Below, in pieces: positions 1-11,082 of a DNA stretch of 64,000 nucleotides. Position 1 is the first letter of the stretch, and the number at the start of each line of letters is the position of its first letter. A program made the position numbers and the translations under genes. Location of the stretch: assembly GCA_000149265.1 (NCBI GenBank), contig CH003412.1:3085853-3149852 (forward strand), given 5' to 3'. The notes beneath the pieces were generated by a model, which worked only from the letters and a program-made list of their open reading frames with translations, had not been told where the DNA came from and did no database searches. Origin of the DNA: Ciona savignyi. Its lineage: Eukaryota > Chordata > Ascidiacea > Phlebobranchia > Cionidae.

Positions 1-3000
1 GTTATTGGCCGTAGCCAAACCTCTCGAGCATCAGTATTTCTAACCGAGGTTAAAACGAATATACTGAAACCCTATGAAAATAAAAGAGAAGTGGGCATCA
101 GGCGAGTAATTAGGGGATTAAATAAAGTACATCTTTGTGGTTGCAATGACAGGATTATATATTCTGAATGGTGGTCCAAAACTAAAATAGGCTGACACCA
201 TTATCTTTACGTTTACCGAATTTTAATAAATTTACATGTATTGTCAATAGGCATACCAAAAGTTTCTGTCTTACCCGAATTACAAATCAAATAGCATGCA
301 AAACGGCCACAGCGAAACGGGAAAAATTGTGTGTAATTAAACCTACCTGCAAAGTTGTAGTAATTGCAAACAGCCAATTGAAAATTGATACATATATGGG
401 ATCATTTGAGATAAGCATGAAATAACCGAATATCCACGACACTCCGAGAATTGATGTCATTGTAATCGCGATTGTCATCATTTGCTTTGCATTTCTCCTG
501 TGCGACGATTCCACCTTTAAAAAATGTTTTGATCAAACCAAAGCACACAATGCCTTTACCTGATTTTCCAGAATATTTTATTTAGTCGACGCAACATTTC
601 TACAGTTTGTCTTTAACCAACCAATCGTGTGGCTGGTTTTAAAACATGAGCGCTAGGTTTTTGAATCCGCACAGATAAGAACATTTGAGCTCCTATTGTC
701 GTTATACATCGCTGGCCAAGAACGCAATTCACACATATCCAACCTTTGTTTGGCTCAATGTAAGTTCCCGCAAAACGATTAAAACAACCACAAAATTAAT
801 AGTCAACATCACGCCGACGGGAAGAAGGAATCCATAGTACAGAACTGGCCCGTGCAACCAACACATATTGGTGGATCGGTAGTAGCTCGAATACTTAGCA
901 CCATCTAAATGTTTATTTAATGGGTTATTTACATTTTCTGCTTAGTTTATTTAGTGGGTTACTGCTTTTTAAGTTATCTTATTATAAGTAATACGTAATA
1001 CTGATTTGGATATGAAAATTTAAACTTACCCTGAGAACAGCTAAAGTTGATCTGTTTCTTGTCAAAGTAACCTAACGTCAGTCCAGCAGCAACACCAACC
1101 ATAACAGCTGGGGTTGCATAGGCGTATACTCCAGCTCGTAACATGAAGTTTTTACCTCTTTGTCTAAAAACCTAAATAGAGAATTAAAGTATATATATAG
1201 TCACAGCATAGGCCTAACGGTATTAATTTTTAGAGCGACGCTTATATACTAACTAGGTTATCATTACCTGCACTAACGACATGTACATATCGTACGTGTA
1301 GACGGTCATCCAACACCACGTCACTAAGAAAAAGTAGTGAAGAAACACCGCTATTATTGTACAGAGAGTTGGTAAATGGGCTTGAGGTACTCCAAAAACA
1401 AACAACAACAAAGATACCGCAAGGTTGGAACAAATATGGCATAGCATCCTTGCCGGACGTCTCCTTCTGATTTCCCTTAAGGGTAAATTTAGTTATGAAT
1501 TAGTACAGTATATAGTTTATTAGAAAAATTTGGTATAAAATTACCGCACAATCGGGTTGGCTCTTTCGGTAAGAGCGGTCAAAGGCAGTCAAAGTCGAAA
1601 GGTTGTTCGAAAATCCAGTGTTTTATTGGGTTAAACTAAAACAGCATAGTAACATCTCATTCATATAAACATCACGCAGTAATGCGCGAGGGTCAGGTGT
1701 TTCATAATGCTCGTTACGAAACCCCTTAGAGATAAAAGTACAAACTATCCAATGGGCCCAAGGATACCAGAGTGCCGCGGAGATTTTTGTTCTCAAACAA
1801 GACTCAAAACTTAGTTATGTTACATTTTACCACGGAGTTTTAGCAGTTTGATATTCATGCCTACCTGTCTATAGAATGAACGACCACCGTAATAATCAAA
1901 CCAAATATCGAAAGTCCACAGCCTACGTAGCTCACAACTGAAATTATAACATCTCCAGCAACCGGCTGATATTTCTGAAAACGCATAAGACCGTTTTATT
2001 TTCATTCGATGCATATTTATCAGTTTAATGAAACGCTAATTATAATGATAAGATTGACCATCGTGAAGAATTTAGCCACAGGAGAAACCAAAATGCTTGA
2101 AAAGACGTGGTAGTGTAGTAAAAGCGGTGTATAGGATAGGATAACCATGTTTATAGCCGTAAATGGGAAATCACATGAAGCGTTATCATACGTATTTGTC
2201 AGGATAACCCCGTCCACCTTTGGATTACGGAAGATATTACAGTATGACTAAAACTTTCCTTCAATTTTTGTAAAGGCCATTAAACAAGTTGGTTTAGTTA
2301 ATGTCCTTTAAGTTCCTTAAAGTTTTTAGGTCGATTTAGTTAGGATAGACAATTGACAAACACCAGTTTTAAATCAAAATCGTTTTGACAAATTTACAAA
2401 TGTATTTACCACAAGTACACCGAAGTTCGTTAGATGGTTGCATTGGCAACGAGGAGCGCCTGATGTAATATTGAGACAGCAACCATTACTTGACCATCTA
2501 TTGATATTGAAATCCCAGAAAACGCACTTCACATGATCACCTGAAATCCTAATCTGACGAGCAATTTTAATCTCACCGTAATTGCACATTTAATATAAGT
2601 GTTTTTTTTAACATATGCTATGATTATGTATTAGTATATACGTCATTACCAGGAAAAAAATTGTAGTTTAATGAACCTTTAATCAGTTCCGTTAAAGGCA
2701 AATATGCATAGATTTTGTTTCATTCTATGGACTGCAGATATTTAGGATTTGTAACTTTCAGAGTTATAAAATGACTTAGTGATTCCTTCTCAGCATGGCA
2801 CTTAGTTTAGGCTATCATGGTTGGTAGGTCGTCTATTGATAGAATGCTAGCTAGCTGACATACAGCAAACTAGCCATATATTTTACCCAGTCATATTATT
2901 CCTTGCCACTACACTTTTGCTAGATAAGTATAGGTTAGGTAGGATAAATATAAAAGTGGTATATCGATAAAACAATTCAATAAACATAGTATTAAAAGAC

Positions 3001-6000
3001 AGCGTATACCTTGTAACTTTCATCGGAAATCAAAGATTTCCTGCCGTAGGTAAGATTTTGAAAGATAATTCTGATAGGATCTTTTAGATTCTTTAATGTG
3101 ACGTCCTCACCAAGTCTAATCGACATTATCTAAGGTTGTAATATATTTTTAAAGTGTATTTATAACAATAACGAGCAAAACAGCTTTAAAATAAAATGCT
3201 ATCACTGTCTAGGCATGCAAAAACGAGCGCAATGTTATTAGATATTTTGAGAACTACTTCTTAATTAACTCAAGTGTGGGCTTACCCATGCGGTATTCCA
3301 TTCATGGTCGAAAGTAAATAAAGTGGAATTATTGTACTTAATAAAGCTCGCTCTTCGTCTGTCACGTCCAGCAATTTTGTTGATGGTTGAATTGTTTGCA
3401 GTGTTTCCTGGCCAAGCTAACTTAGACGTACTTTCCGGTATTTCAATTTTAAATCCTAAGTTTGTGCCAAACGGGACTAGATTAAGTGAAGAAGCAACGG
3501 TTGATGGTTCGAGATCTAGAACCTGGACATGAATAAATTATTATTTTACTCATCCATTAACGACTCCATTTACGAACGGAAACTGGTCCGGCCCGGTGGT
3601 CTAGCGGTTAAGTTCGTCGCCTTTCAATCGAAAGGTTGCAGGTGCGAAACTGGTCGCTAGCTAGTCGGTTGTGTCCTTGGGCAAGGCACTTTACGGACAT
3701 TGCCTGAACCCAGCGGATTAATGGGTTCTACCACATTGAAGGAACGTGTCTATCATATACAACACACTGCAATAGCTCCGGTAACCCGACGATGGGCGCG
3801 AGGTGATCTGACGATTGCCCGTGTGATAACCCCCTAGGTTTTCCCATTCACGGGGATAAACATGAATATCCTATCCTAAACTCGTTATAATGCATCTGCC
3901 AAATTTATAAGAGTGCATTATAGGGTTGTTATGTATACAACCGCAATTTCCACGTTTCCATTGTATTGTTAGCAAGCGAAAAAGCCGCCCTAAATAATTA
4001 TAGTGGTTATTATTTACCGGGACTGATATAATTTGATAGGCCTACGATATTTTAGGCATATTATTGCTTACTTTGCTATCATTAAATGGTCGTTTTACCT
4101 TTATGTTAAACAAGTCCGTATTGATCGAAAGCTCGCTGGTGTTTAACATTACACGGGAAGCTAAGGACGTAATGGATTTGATGATGTCACTTTTCAATCT
4201 CAATTCGTGGTCGGCCAATTCGGAACGGTTACTTGTAAAGTTGTTCCAGTCGTATAACGCTAACGTTGAAGTAATATTGGCGGCATGAAGTAGAGTTTGT
4301 TCAGAAATCTGCAAAATGTAAATGTTTGTAAAAATTAAAGTAATTCAAGTGCAAAAGAAAAACAACAGGGTTACAGACTTGTTATTGTAAATATGTATCC
4401 ATACTGAAAAATAAAAACACGTTTTAAGTCCTATGCTTAACCGATTAATTATGCATGTGCTTTTAGCATAGTCTTCAAAAGAGGCAACATGTTACCTAAT
4501 TAAAACAATTGGTTCTATTTACAGATTTCATAAATTATCCAAATAATATCGTGAAAGAGTAATCCGTGCACTTAAAGGGATTATAATTGACAAAGAAGGC
4601 AATGTAGAGTATTTTTTAATTAATAATATGTAGGACATACCTGTAAGTTGTTCTGTTTTCCAAGCTCGCTGACTAATTTCATAAACAAGACGATCTTCTT
4701 TAAAATATTTATTTTAACTGCATTCGTTTGTAATAGGTTTTCGATCTTTCTGAAAACTGCTTCAGTTTTCGCTGTAGTTAAATTCGTACATAACGCCTAG
4801 AAAAGACGCAGTATTAAATATGTTTTTTATATCCCATACAATAAGTGTTAAATCCTCACTTTTACATAGCGGACTTATATTATTTAATAAACCGCAGTCA
4901 GGAACATCCAAAAATATAAAACTTCCGCTAAATTGTCCGGTCCGTTGCCTTTCAGAGGAAAGGTTACAGGTGCGAAACTGGTCGCTAGCTAGTGGATTGT
5001 GTCCCTGGGCAAGGCACTTTACGGACATTGCCTGAACTCAGCGGATTAATGGGTTCTAAAATTGAAGGAACGTGTATATCATATTTAACTGCAATGGCTC
5101 AGGTAACCTGACGGTGGGCGCGAAGTGATCTGACGATTGGCCGTGTGTTAACCCCCTTGGTTTTCCCATTGACGGGGATAAACATGAATATCCTTTCCTA
5201 TCCTATTAGGAAGCAACCTGCTTAATTTCACTGTTGTTGATCTGCCAGTTACCTATCCGGATCATTTCGATGCAGCATAAGGCTCTTTGCTTTTTGCTTG
5301 TCCTCTCAGCAAAATAAACACTCGCATTGGCTGTTTTCGAACTTACATTACGGCCTTGGATGAGAAACTTCAATTTATCTATTAAGCATTCCAATATGCC
5401 AGACACGAATCGGGGCAAAAATACATCTTTTAGCATCCTTTTATCAGACCGAATTAAACTCTTCCCTATAAAACGCGAAGGCTCGACTTTAATAACATTT
5501 CACTATGGTTTTCTGTTTTGGTTGTGATACAAAAACTTGTTAATCTGTTATTAAACGACCCTTTTCTACCAAACCGGAGAGTTGAAAACAAAGAAAAGAT
5601 CGTTTCAGTAGAACCCGCATTCGGGTTTCATATATAATTTGACCAAGCTTTACCAACATTACTTACGTTATCTAAAACAGAAATAAAAGTGTCGTCCATA
5701 TTGCCTTCACAATCCGTATAATTGGAACTCTCTGCAAGATATCAAATAGTTACATGTGATAATAGGATGGGTAGTTTAATTGTTTAACACTGATCACAGA
5801 GTTAATCATACGATCATATCGCGATTACACAAAAGAGCGTTATCACACGAGTGATAGTAAAATTAACCAGGTCAACCATGGGTTAACCGCAATCCTTATA
5901 ATACCAATTGTATTTAATCAATTTATAGGTTGTTTGAGAGATTTCTCTTCTAGTAATGTAATATTTAAGCTCTGGAAGGTAAACAATATTTGACTATATA

Positions 6001-9000
6001 GCCAGGCTCAACTAGCTAAATAAGTACCAATTTTAGCCCGAACATAGGGAGCTGGTGGCTAATATGTATTGGATAAGCGTTGGCAAACAAACGGTAAGTC
6101 AATACAATATGTTTCAGAACTGTTTAAAAAAAATAAAATAGAAACCCGGTTTAGGCCGCCGATGGTTTATTGATAGCCTATCTTGCGACTGGAAAAGACT
6201 ACTTATTTAAAATATTATTTTGCCTAACAAAAGACTAAGTTTCATTGCGATTACATTACTCATTCTTGTAGATGTCGGGGCAACATGTCATGCCCGTCGT
6301 AATTATGATTCAGGAACAAATTTGTGATTCTGGAAACAAATTTCGTTTATTTCCCCAGGTATTTTATTTGTTTCTTCAACTTTAATTTTTAATTTGATTG
6401 TAACAGTTTTTTCGTTTTTTAACATTGATTGCAAAAAAATAATTTGTTATTTAATATATACAGGTTTGGGAAATTAAGTTCCATTAAAGCACAACTTAAT
6501 AAACCACTGCCTAATTAATAAACAGTAGATTACACCTAAACAAGATTGACTTCGATTATTTATATTTTCCTCCTTAATATCAGTCGTTATAGAATGTTCT
6601 AATTAGGTATATGAAGATTTTTGTGAAATCGGTTAACGACGGAAATCGGAAGTCTTCTGTTTTGGCCGTTTTGACATTTTCTATTGGGTTATATTGGATT
6701 GAGTGACCGGATGCTTTATACACTTGAATTAATAGTGTTATAATTTTTGTTATGATTTTCCTGTTCGGATACCGGGTTATTTTTATTCAATATTTATTTT
6801 ATACTAAATGTTTTCTAGTGGTAACATGAGGTTTGAAGAGTCCGTTTGTCCTTTTCCTAGTTCATTATATTTCTCTACAACTTTCTTTACAACTTAACTT
6901 CGAAGGGGGTTTTAAAAACAGTAGTGGTTGACACGTGATTGACACTATTTAGTTTATATTGTTTTTTATGGTTAAAGAGTAAATTTGTCACAGAGACTAT
7001 TCAGGGTTCTCGTGCTTCATATTTCGACCTACAACGATATATGTTTTAATTTAAAAACTATTTTTAATGACTATGCAGGATGATCATGGGAATTCATGTA
7101 ATCGATATTTAATTATTTTTTAATCCGAAACAAATTTCATAGTTTGACATTGTAAAACTTTAACAATTGAATTGAAAATGACTTAATGATGGAATAGGAT
7201 TGGGTAGGACAAGATAATTACGTTTATCTCCGTGAATGGGAAAACCAAGAGGGTTAACACACGGTCAATCATCAGATCACCTCGCGCTTACCACCAGGTA
7301 ATAAAGCTATTTATGTATGTTCTGTGTGTTGTGTATAATTCACACGTTCCCATTTATCTGGGTTTAGGCAATGTCCACTGAGTGCCTTGCGAGGACACGA
7401 CTAGCTAGTGCCCAAAAAGGATTAAATTCTAAAAATTGTTTCTACTCGTCAGAACACCTCCTACCCACAGTCGGTTGACCGGAACTGTGCAATTTGATTT
7501 GCATATTTGATAGCTTTAGCATTTGAGTAGTCTATTTAGAATCTTGTAAATCTAGGCAACTTCATTTTGTTAAAGTGATACTATTTCATTTTCACACATT
7601 TTTACCTCAATATAGTAAACAAATAAATTAAAATACCAGTTCTAGTCGAGGTCGCAGTTGTTGAAGGTATGAAAGTCATTGGATTAGTCAAGGAGCATGT
7701 AAAATTAGCAAGACGACTACAGATACTTTCATTTTCTTTGCAATCTGAACGAGAGTTGATGACAAATTAAAATCAATGTCGTATTCGATTTAGAGTACTA
7801 GGCCTATTTAGAAGAAAACTATTATTAAATTAAGTCAATGACTTGTGAAATATAAGTCTGACAATGTAGAGAAATAGAAAATTTAGCATAGTAAAGGTTT
7901 ATAAATAAGATACAGTCTTGCTAAATTTTCCTAAATATAGATTAAGAATACCCAGTGAATAACTGCGCGTACTACCAACCTGCTTGAAAACATAAACCAT
8001 CAGAATTACACTTGCAGTCATTGCAAGCGTACTTTACTTTTGGATCTGTTGCATTGTTATCCGAAAAGAAACGGAAATCTGCGTAAATTATATTTTTAAA
8101 TTTTATTACGAAAGCTTGTGATAGATTTTAGTACAATTTTACAGGTTTATCCTCGTCGGTATTTGTCACAACCGAGGGTATTAGGTAAATGGTAATCGGT
8201 AGATTAATGTATAACATTCTAGGAGTAAAAAGCATTGGTTTAAGATGTCATATTACTTCGATTTTATATCGATTTATTTTATTACACACAATAGCGACAA
8301 TCGAACGATCAATCACCCGTAAAATTCAGTGGTTGCATGGCAACCGAATCACATGCACAATTATTTGTTAATACTTTTTTGCGAGGGGTTTATTATGAAC
8401 CTCCTTAGTTTAGTTAGAGTTTGTTTGATTTTGTTCCTTTAAAAAACATTACTCAAGGGAACACAAGCTTGAAAAATAGCATGCGGCAAGCTGGATAGTC
8501 CACATATCGACTGTCGATCTCACACGTCCTTAAAAAAATAAAATAAATATATGGACGCAGAAAACCAAAACAAAATCATGATTAACTGTTGGCGATTAAA
8601 AAATCGGATTATAAGCAAGTAGAGCCGCGAAAAAGAGTGTACAGTTACCTATCGATAGAAGGTAATTTATTTTACTATACAGCATACCTAGAGATTTATA
8701 AAATAACTACGCATGTATAAACCTTTATATTTTACTATTAGCAAAAACTGATGTTATTTTTTATTCCAGAGTATGAAATCTGTTACAGGTGTATTGAAAT
8801 AATTTATATATTTTGACCGACCATTATCAGAAACACCATCCTCCTTCTTACCTTCAGATCTACAAAAACAAAAGTTGTTGTAAGTAAAGTTATCCAAAGT
8901 TGTGCAGCAGGTTTCATCATTATCTTTGATTGTGCAGTTAAACACTGATGTTCTTGTGTTTAAACCCTGTTAAGAAGGACTTCATATTAGTCTTCGCTAA

Positions 9001-9484
9001 TAGCTAATTTACGTTTTAGGGACTAAGTTTGTTCACAATTGTAAAATACGAACAAAAATGTGTGATAATTGTAGAAAAAATATCGACCAAAAACTCGTTA
9101 AATTTGGATATTCATTACAAAGACTACTATTAAATTTTTTAAAATTTTATTAATAACTTGTTTTTTTTTTAAATTTGTTGACATAGGCACCTAGTACTAA
9201 ATTGCACTAATTTTTACTACAAAGGTTCTATAAAATTCAAAGGTCCTATAAAATTCCATCGAAAACAAAGATTTTCCACTACAACGTTTACCACTAAGTA
9301 ACTCACGTTTAATTACTTTACATTTTATAATTTCAACATACCCTTTATTGATTTTGCAATGACATATACTAGTCCAAACGAAATTATTTAATGTTTGTAA
9401 AGCGTATTTACCAATTGAGTGCGATGGTAGTGCTACTGTGGCCAAGAGGAAAATGTAAGCACATTTTAGGAAGAGCATCGACAT
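1..9484 (-). CDS. Adhesion-class GPCR (GAIN/GPS + 7TM), 3' end cut by window edge
   Basis: This gene is a membrane receptor with an autoproteolysed extracellular region. Exons from 5' to 3' are ~9484-9222 (signal peptide, donor unresolved), 8966-8852, 8078-7980, 5731-5667, ~5460-5347 (acceptor weak), 4796-4641, 4308-4072, 3522-3286, 3129-3010, 2553-2410, 1974-1865, 1475-1268, 1171-1030, 904-744, 514-347 and 71-1. Phases agree across nearly all junctions. The ectodomain starts with a signal peptide and Cys-rich segments, followed by helical GAIN subdomain A and beta-rich GAIN subdomain B. The GPS exon has paired Cys and the cleavage motif CNHLTNF. TM1 reads SYVGCGLSIFGLIITVVV, ECL2/TM5 starts CWLHGPVLYYGFLLP, TM6 is in SILGVSWIFGYFML and TM7 ends GFSIFVLTSV. 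The C-terminal tail lies beyond base 1. SINEs sit in several introns. The family call is firm; the orthologue is unknown. Confidence 0.88.
2131..2170 (-). repeat. SINE tail fragment
   Basis: Read on the minus strand, this matches the 3' end of the window's SINE: TTTCCCATT, then ATAAACATG, then ATCCTATCCTATA. It lies in the intron between the GPS exon and the TM1 exon and explains a spurious open frame there. Confidence 0.6.
2410..2553 (-). CDS. GPS exon of the adhesion GPCR
   Basis: This 48-codon exon encodes the G-protein-coupled receptor proteolysis site. It carries the conserved pattern of C, two W residues, CC and CxC ending in CNHLTNFGVLV. In this family autoproteolysis occurs between L and T of HLT, and the following residues form the tethered agonist (TNFGVLV here). 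All the expected Cys and Trp residues are present, so cleavage competence is inferred. The donor GTAAATAC is clear. The chosen acceptor (CAG before ATTAGG) has a poor pyrimidine tract but is the choice that keeps phase. Confidence 0.88.
3587..3879 (+). repeat. Full-length tRNA-like SINE, copy A
   Basis: This is the best-preserved copy of a ~290 bp element. The head TGGTCTAGCGGTTAAG resembles a pol III A box of tRNA-Glu type. GGTTGCAGGTGCGAAAC about 30 bp later sits where a B box would be. The unrelated body runs through CGCTAGCTAGTCGG and GGGCAAGGCACTTTACGG. The tail ends in GGGGATAAACATGAATATCC followed by TATCC repeats. It lies in an intron of the adhesion GPCR, opposite to the gene. Confidence 0.85.
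4936..5206 (+). repeat. SINE, copy B (truncated head)
   Basis: This copy shares the body and tail of copy A (CGCTAGCTAGT, GGGCAAGGCACTTTACGG, GGGGATAAACATGAATATCC). The A-box part of the head is missing. It is intronic in the adhesion GPCR, between the exons at ~5347 and 4796. Confidence 0.82.
6235..6390 (+). repeat. Solo partial copy of the 335-bp repeat
   Basis: The segment runs from TTTCATTGCGATTACATTA through GTAGATGTCGGGGCAACATG to a run resembling TTTCCCCAGGTATTTTATTTG. It aligns with the middle of the unit arrayed at 28955-30430. It lies in a large intron of the adhesion GPCR, so the unit also exists as a dispersed element. Confidence 0.65.
7192..7413 (-). repeat. SINE, copy C (minus orientation)
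   Basis: The reverse complement matches the SINE body and tail (TTTATCTCCGTGAATGGGAAAACC, TTAGGCAATGTCC, GCCTTGCGAGGACACGACTAGCTAG, read here on the plus strand in separate pieces). The head is lost. It is intronic in the adhesion GPCR. Confidence 0.78.
9222..9484 (-). CDS. First exon of the adhesion GPCR with signal peptide
   Basis: Translation from the ATG at 9484 gives a hydrophobic secretory leader (MSMLFLKCAYIFLLATVAL) followed by a segment with several Cys. The next recognised exon (8966-8852) starts in phase 0. Phase-0 donors are available after about position 9306 and near 9222, so the 3' limit of this exon is uncertain. No other signal-peptide-like start was seen in frame upstream of the receptor exons. 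Confidence 0.6.
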
Positions 9485-10230
9485 TCTAGCCCCCCCAAAA
9501 AACGGTAATTAGAAGTAATTAGTTACTTGTTTAGTTGTAAACGAGACAACAGACGCACTACACAGTATGTCTATTATTGTAAGTAAAGTCAAGCAATTCA
9601 TTGTATTTTCTATATAGCTGCAACTTCTATAGGCCTGTGCTTCATACTGTATTTTGCAAAAAAAAAACCTTCACACAGTATTTGCAAGGGTTATTTCTCT
9701 TACTCAACTACATCTTTTATATACTTAATACATAATACATTTAGTGTACTGTCATCCCAGACGGTGTGAGTCATAAATCATCTTACTTTATATCCTGCTG
9801 TTGTTTCGTGTGCATATGTCATAAAAGCGTGATTTGCGTATTTAGTAACGCGCACGACCAGTTAAGGATCATAAACACTTGGTGACTAGTGTATGTTACG
9901 CAGAACAAAAACCAAAAAGATGCACCATTGCGCATGCCTGGTGACGACTTTACAACGTTTTATGGAATTTATGATATTCACTACATAAGTTCCTATAGCT
10001 TTTATGATCAAATCTGGCGATAGTCTAGTCTAGCCTGTATACATGGCTGCTAAAATAGCATTGCAGAAAACTAACGCACAATCTTACACACAAATATCGT
10101 TAACTGGAGAGACCGATCCAAGAAATAATGCTGACGAAATTAACGCTATAAATATTATGAAACACTGGATTATTATTGAAACACAAAACGATGCCGTCAA
10201 CAATGTCCCATTATCCGACCGATGTACTAA

Positions 10231-10290
10231 GGCAAGGTAATTACTTGACATTGTTCGAGTCCAGTGGATTGATGGGTTGTACTAAATTTA
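10231..10290 (+). repeat. Decayed SINE fragment
   Basis: GGCAAGGTAATTACTTGACATTG followed closely by CCAGTGGATTGATGGGTTGT and ACTAAATT matches, with substitutions, the SINE segment that normally reads GGCAAGGCACTTTACGGACATTG ... CCAGCGGATTAATGGGTTCT. Confidence 0.5.
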
Positions 10291-10815
10291 CGAAAAATCA
10301 TTTATTTGTATGTAACGCCTCTTGCGTCATACCGTTTCCCCTACCACGGAGAGAATCATGTATAACCAAACATGTATGTTCATATGGTCGCTATCATCCC
10401 GATCTTATCTGGAAAAAAATGTAAGTTTTCGATTTAAAGTATGGCCAACGCAAAAAAATCTGTTATTCAAATTCAAATACAAACAGATCAGGATTTATCG
10501 TCAAATTAGTTCAAGATTATTTTAAATTTCAAATTCTTATGAAATTTATATAGTGAAAGAAAATCTATGGACAACTCGAAAAAAATTATTTCGTACGCTA
10601 CGCTCTACAAAATTCACACTAGAGAGTGTTGACCGCGTCATTCATACCACTGCTAGCAAAACTTTATATAGAATGTTCGATGTGTCCCATACTTATCTAC
10701 ATGATGTTCTGGCTATGTTTATTAGAGTTGAAACTGATAGGACTTTGATTAAACAGACACAATCGAAATGCGTTAACTATAATATTTAGATTATTGATTG
10801 TTTGACCCAAGTATT

Positions 10816-10960
10816 AAAAAATGGAAAACGAATCAAATCATGGCACAGAAACAGGAAAAGACGGCAAAACGAACAGTCATTAAAACACGTCATTTAAAAA
10901 GGATATAATTAAATAAAAATAGCAAACGCTGTCGCCAAACCTAAATTAATCGATTTACAC
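10816..10960 (+). repeat. Dispersed repeat 2, copy 1
   Basis: Shares AAAAGACGGCAAAACGAACA, then GTCATTAAAACACGTCATT, GGATATAAT, and CGCCAAACCTA with the copy at 20990-21165. An inverted copy lies at 28300-28440. No terminal repeats or coding capacity were seen. The family is unassigned. Confidence 0.65.
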
Positions 10961-11082
10961 CAGAAATTAAAGCCAGATTGTCATTTTTTACGTTAACTTA
11001 TTATATGACTTGCAGGTTAGCTATTATTTTAGGCTGAAACAGTAGACCACCAATTAAAACTTTTCAGTAACCCAAGTATTAT

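Larger units (their letters stand above)
9485..11082. other. Divergent intergenic region between two GPCR genes
   Basis: About 1.6 kb separates the ATG of the minus-strand adhesion GPCR from the ATG of the plus-strand rhodopsin-like GPCR, so both promoters should lie here. No clear TATA box or other defined element could be picked out. The region holds a decayed SINE piece (~10231-10290) and a copy of a dispersed repeat (10816-10960). Short open frames in it have no recognisable protein character. Confidence 0.55.

Noticed and set aside
2020..2217. Minus-strand open frame with hydrophobic stretches between the GPS and TM1 exons
   Set aside because: It contains a SINE tail, and the flanking exons already join in phase without it.
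3590..3660. tRNA gene suggested by A- and B-box-like sequence
   Set aside because: No cloverleaf or acceptor stem can be formed, and the sequence continues into the SINE body found in many other places.
4762..5035. Overlapping frames on both strands around 4762-5035
   Set aside because: Both run through SINE copy B and carry no receptor sequence beyond the exon ending at 4796.
10043..10789. Several plus-strand frames upstream of the class A GPCR
   Set aside because: They show no family motifs and overlap a decayed SINE; the GPCR begins convincingly at 11083.
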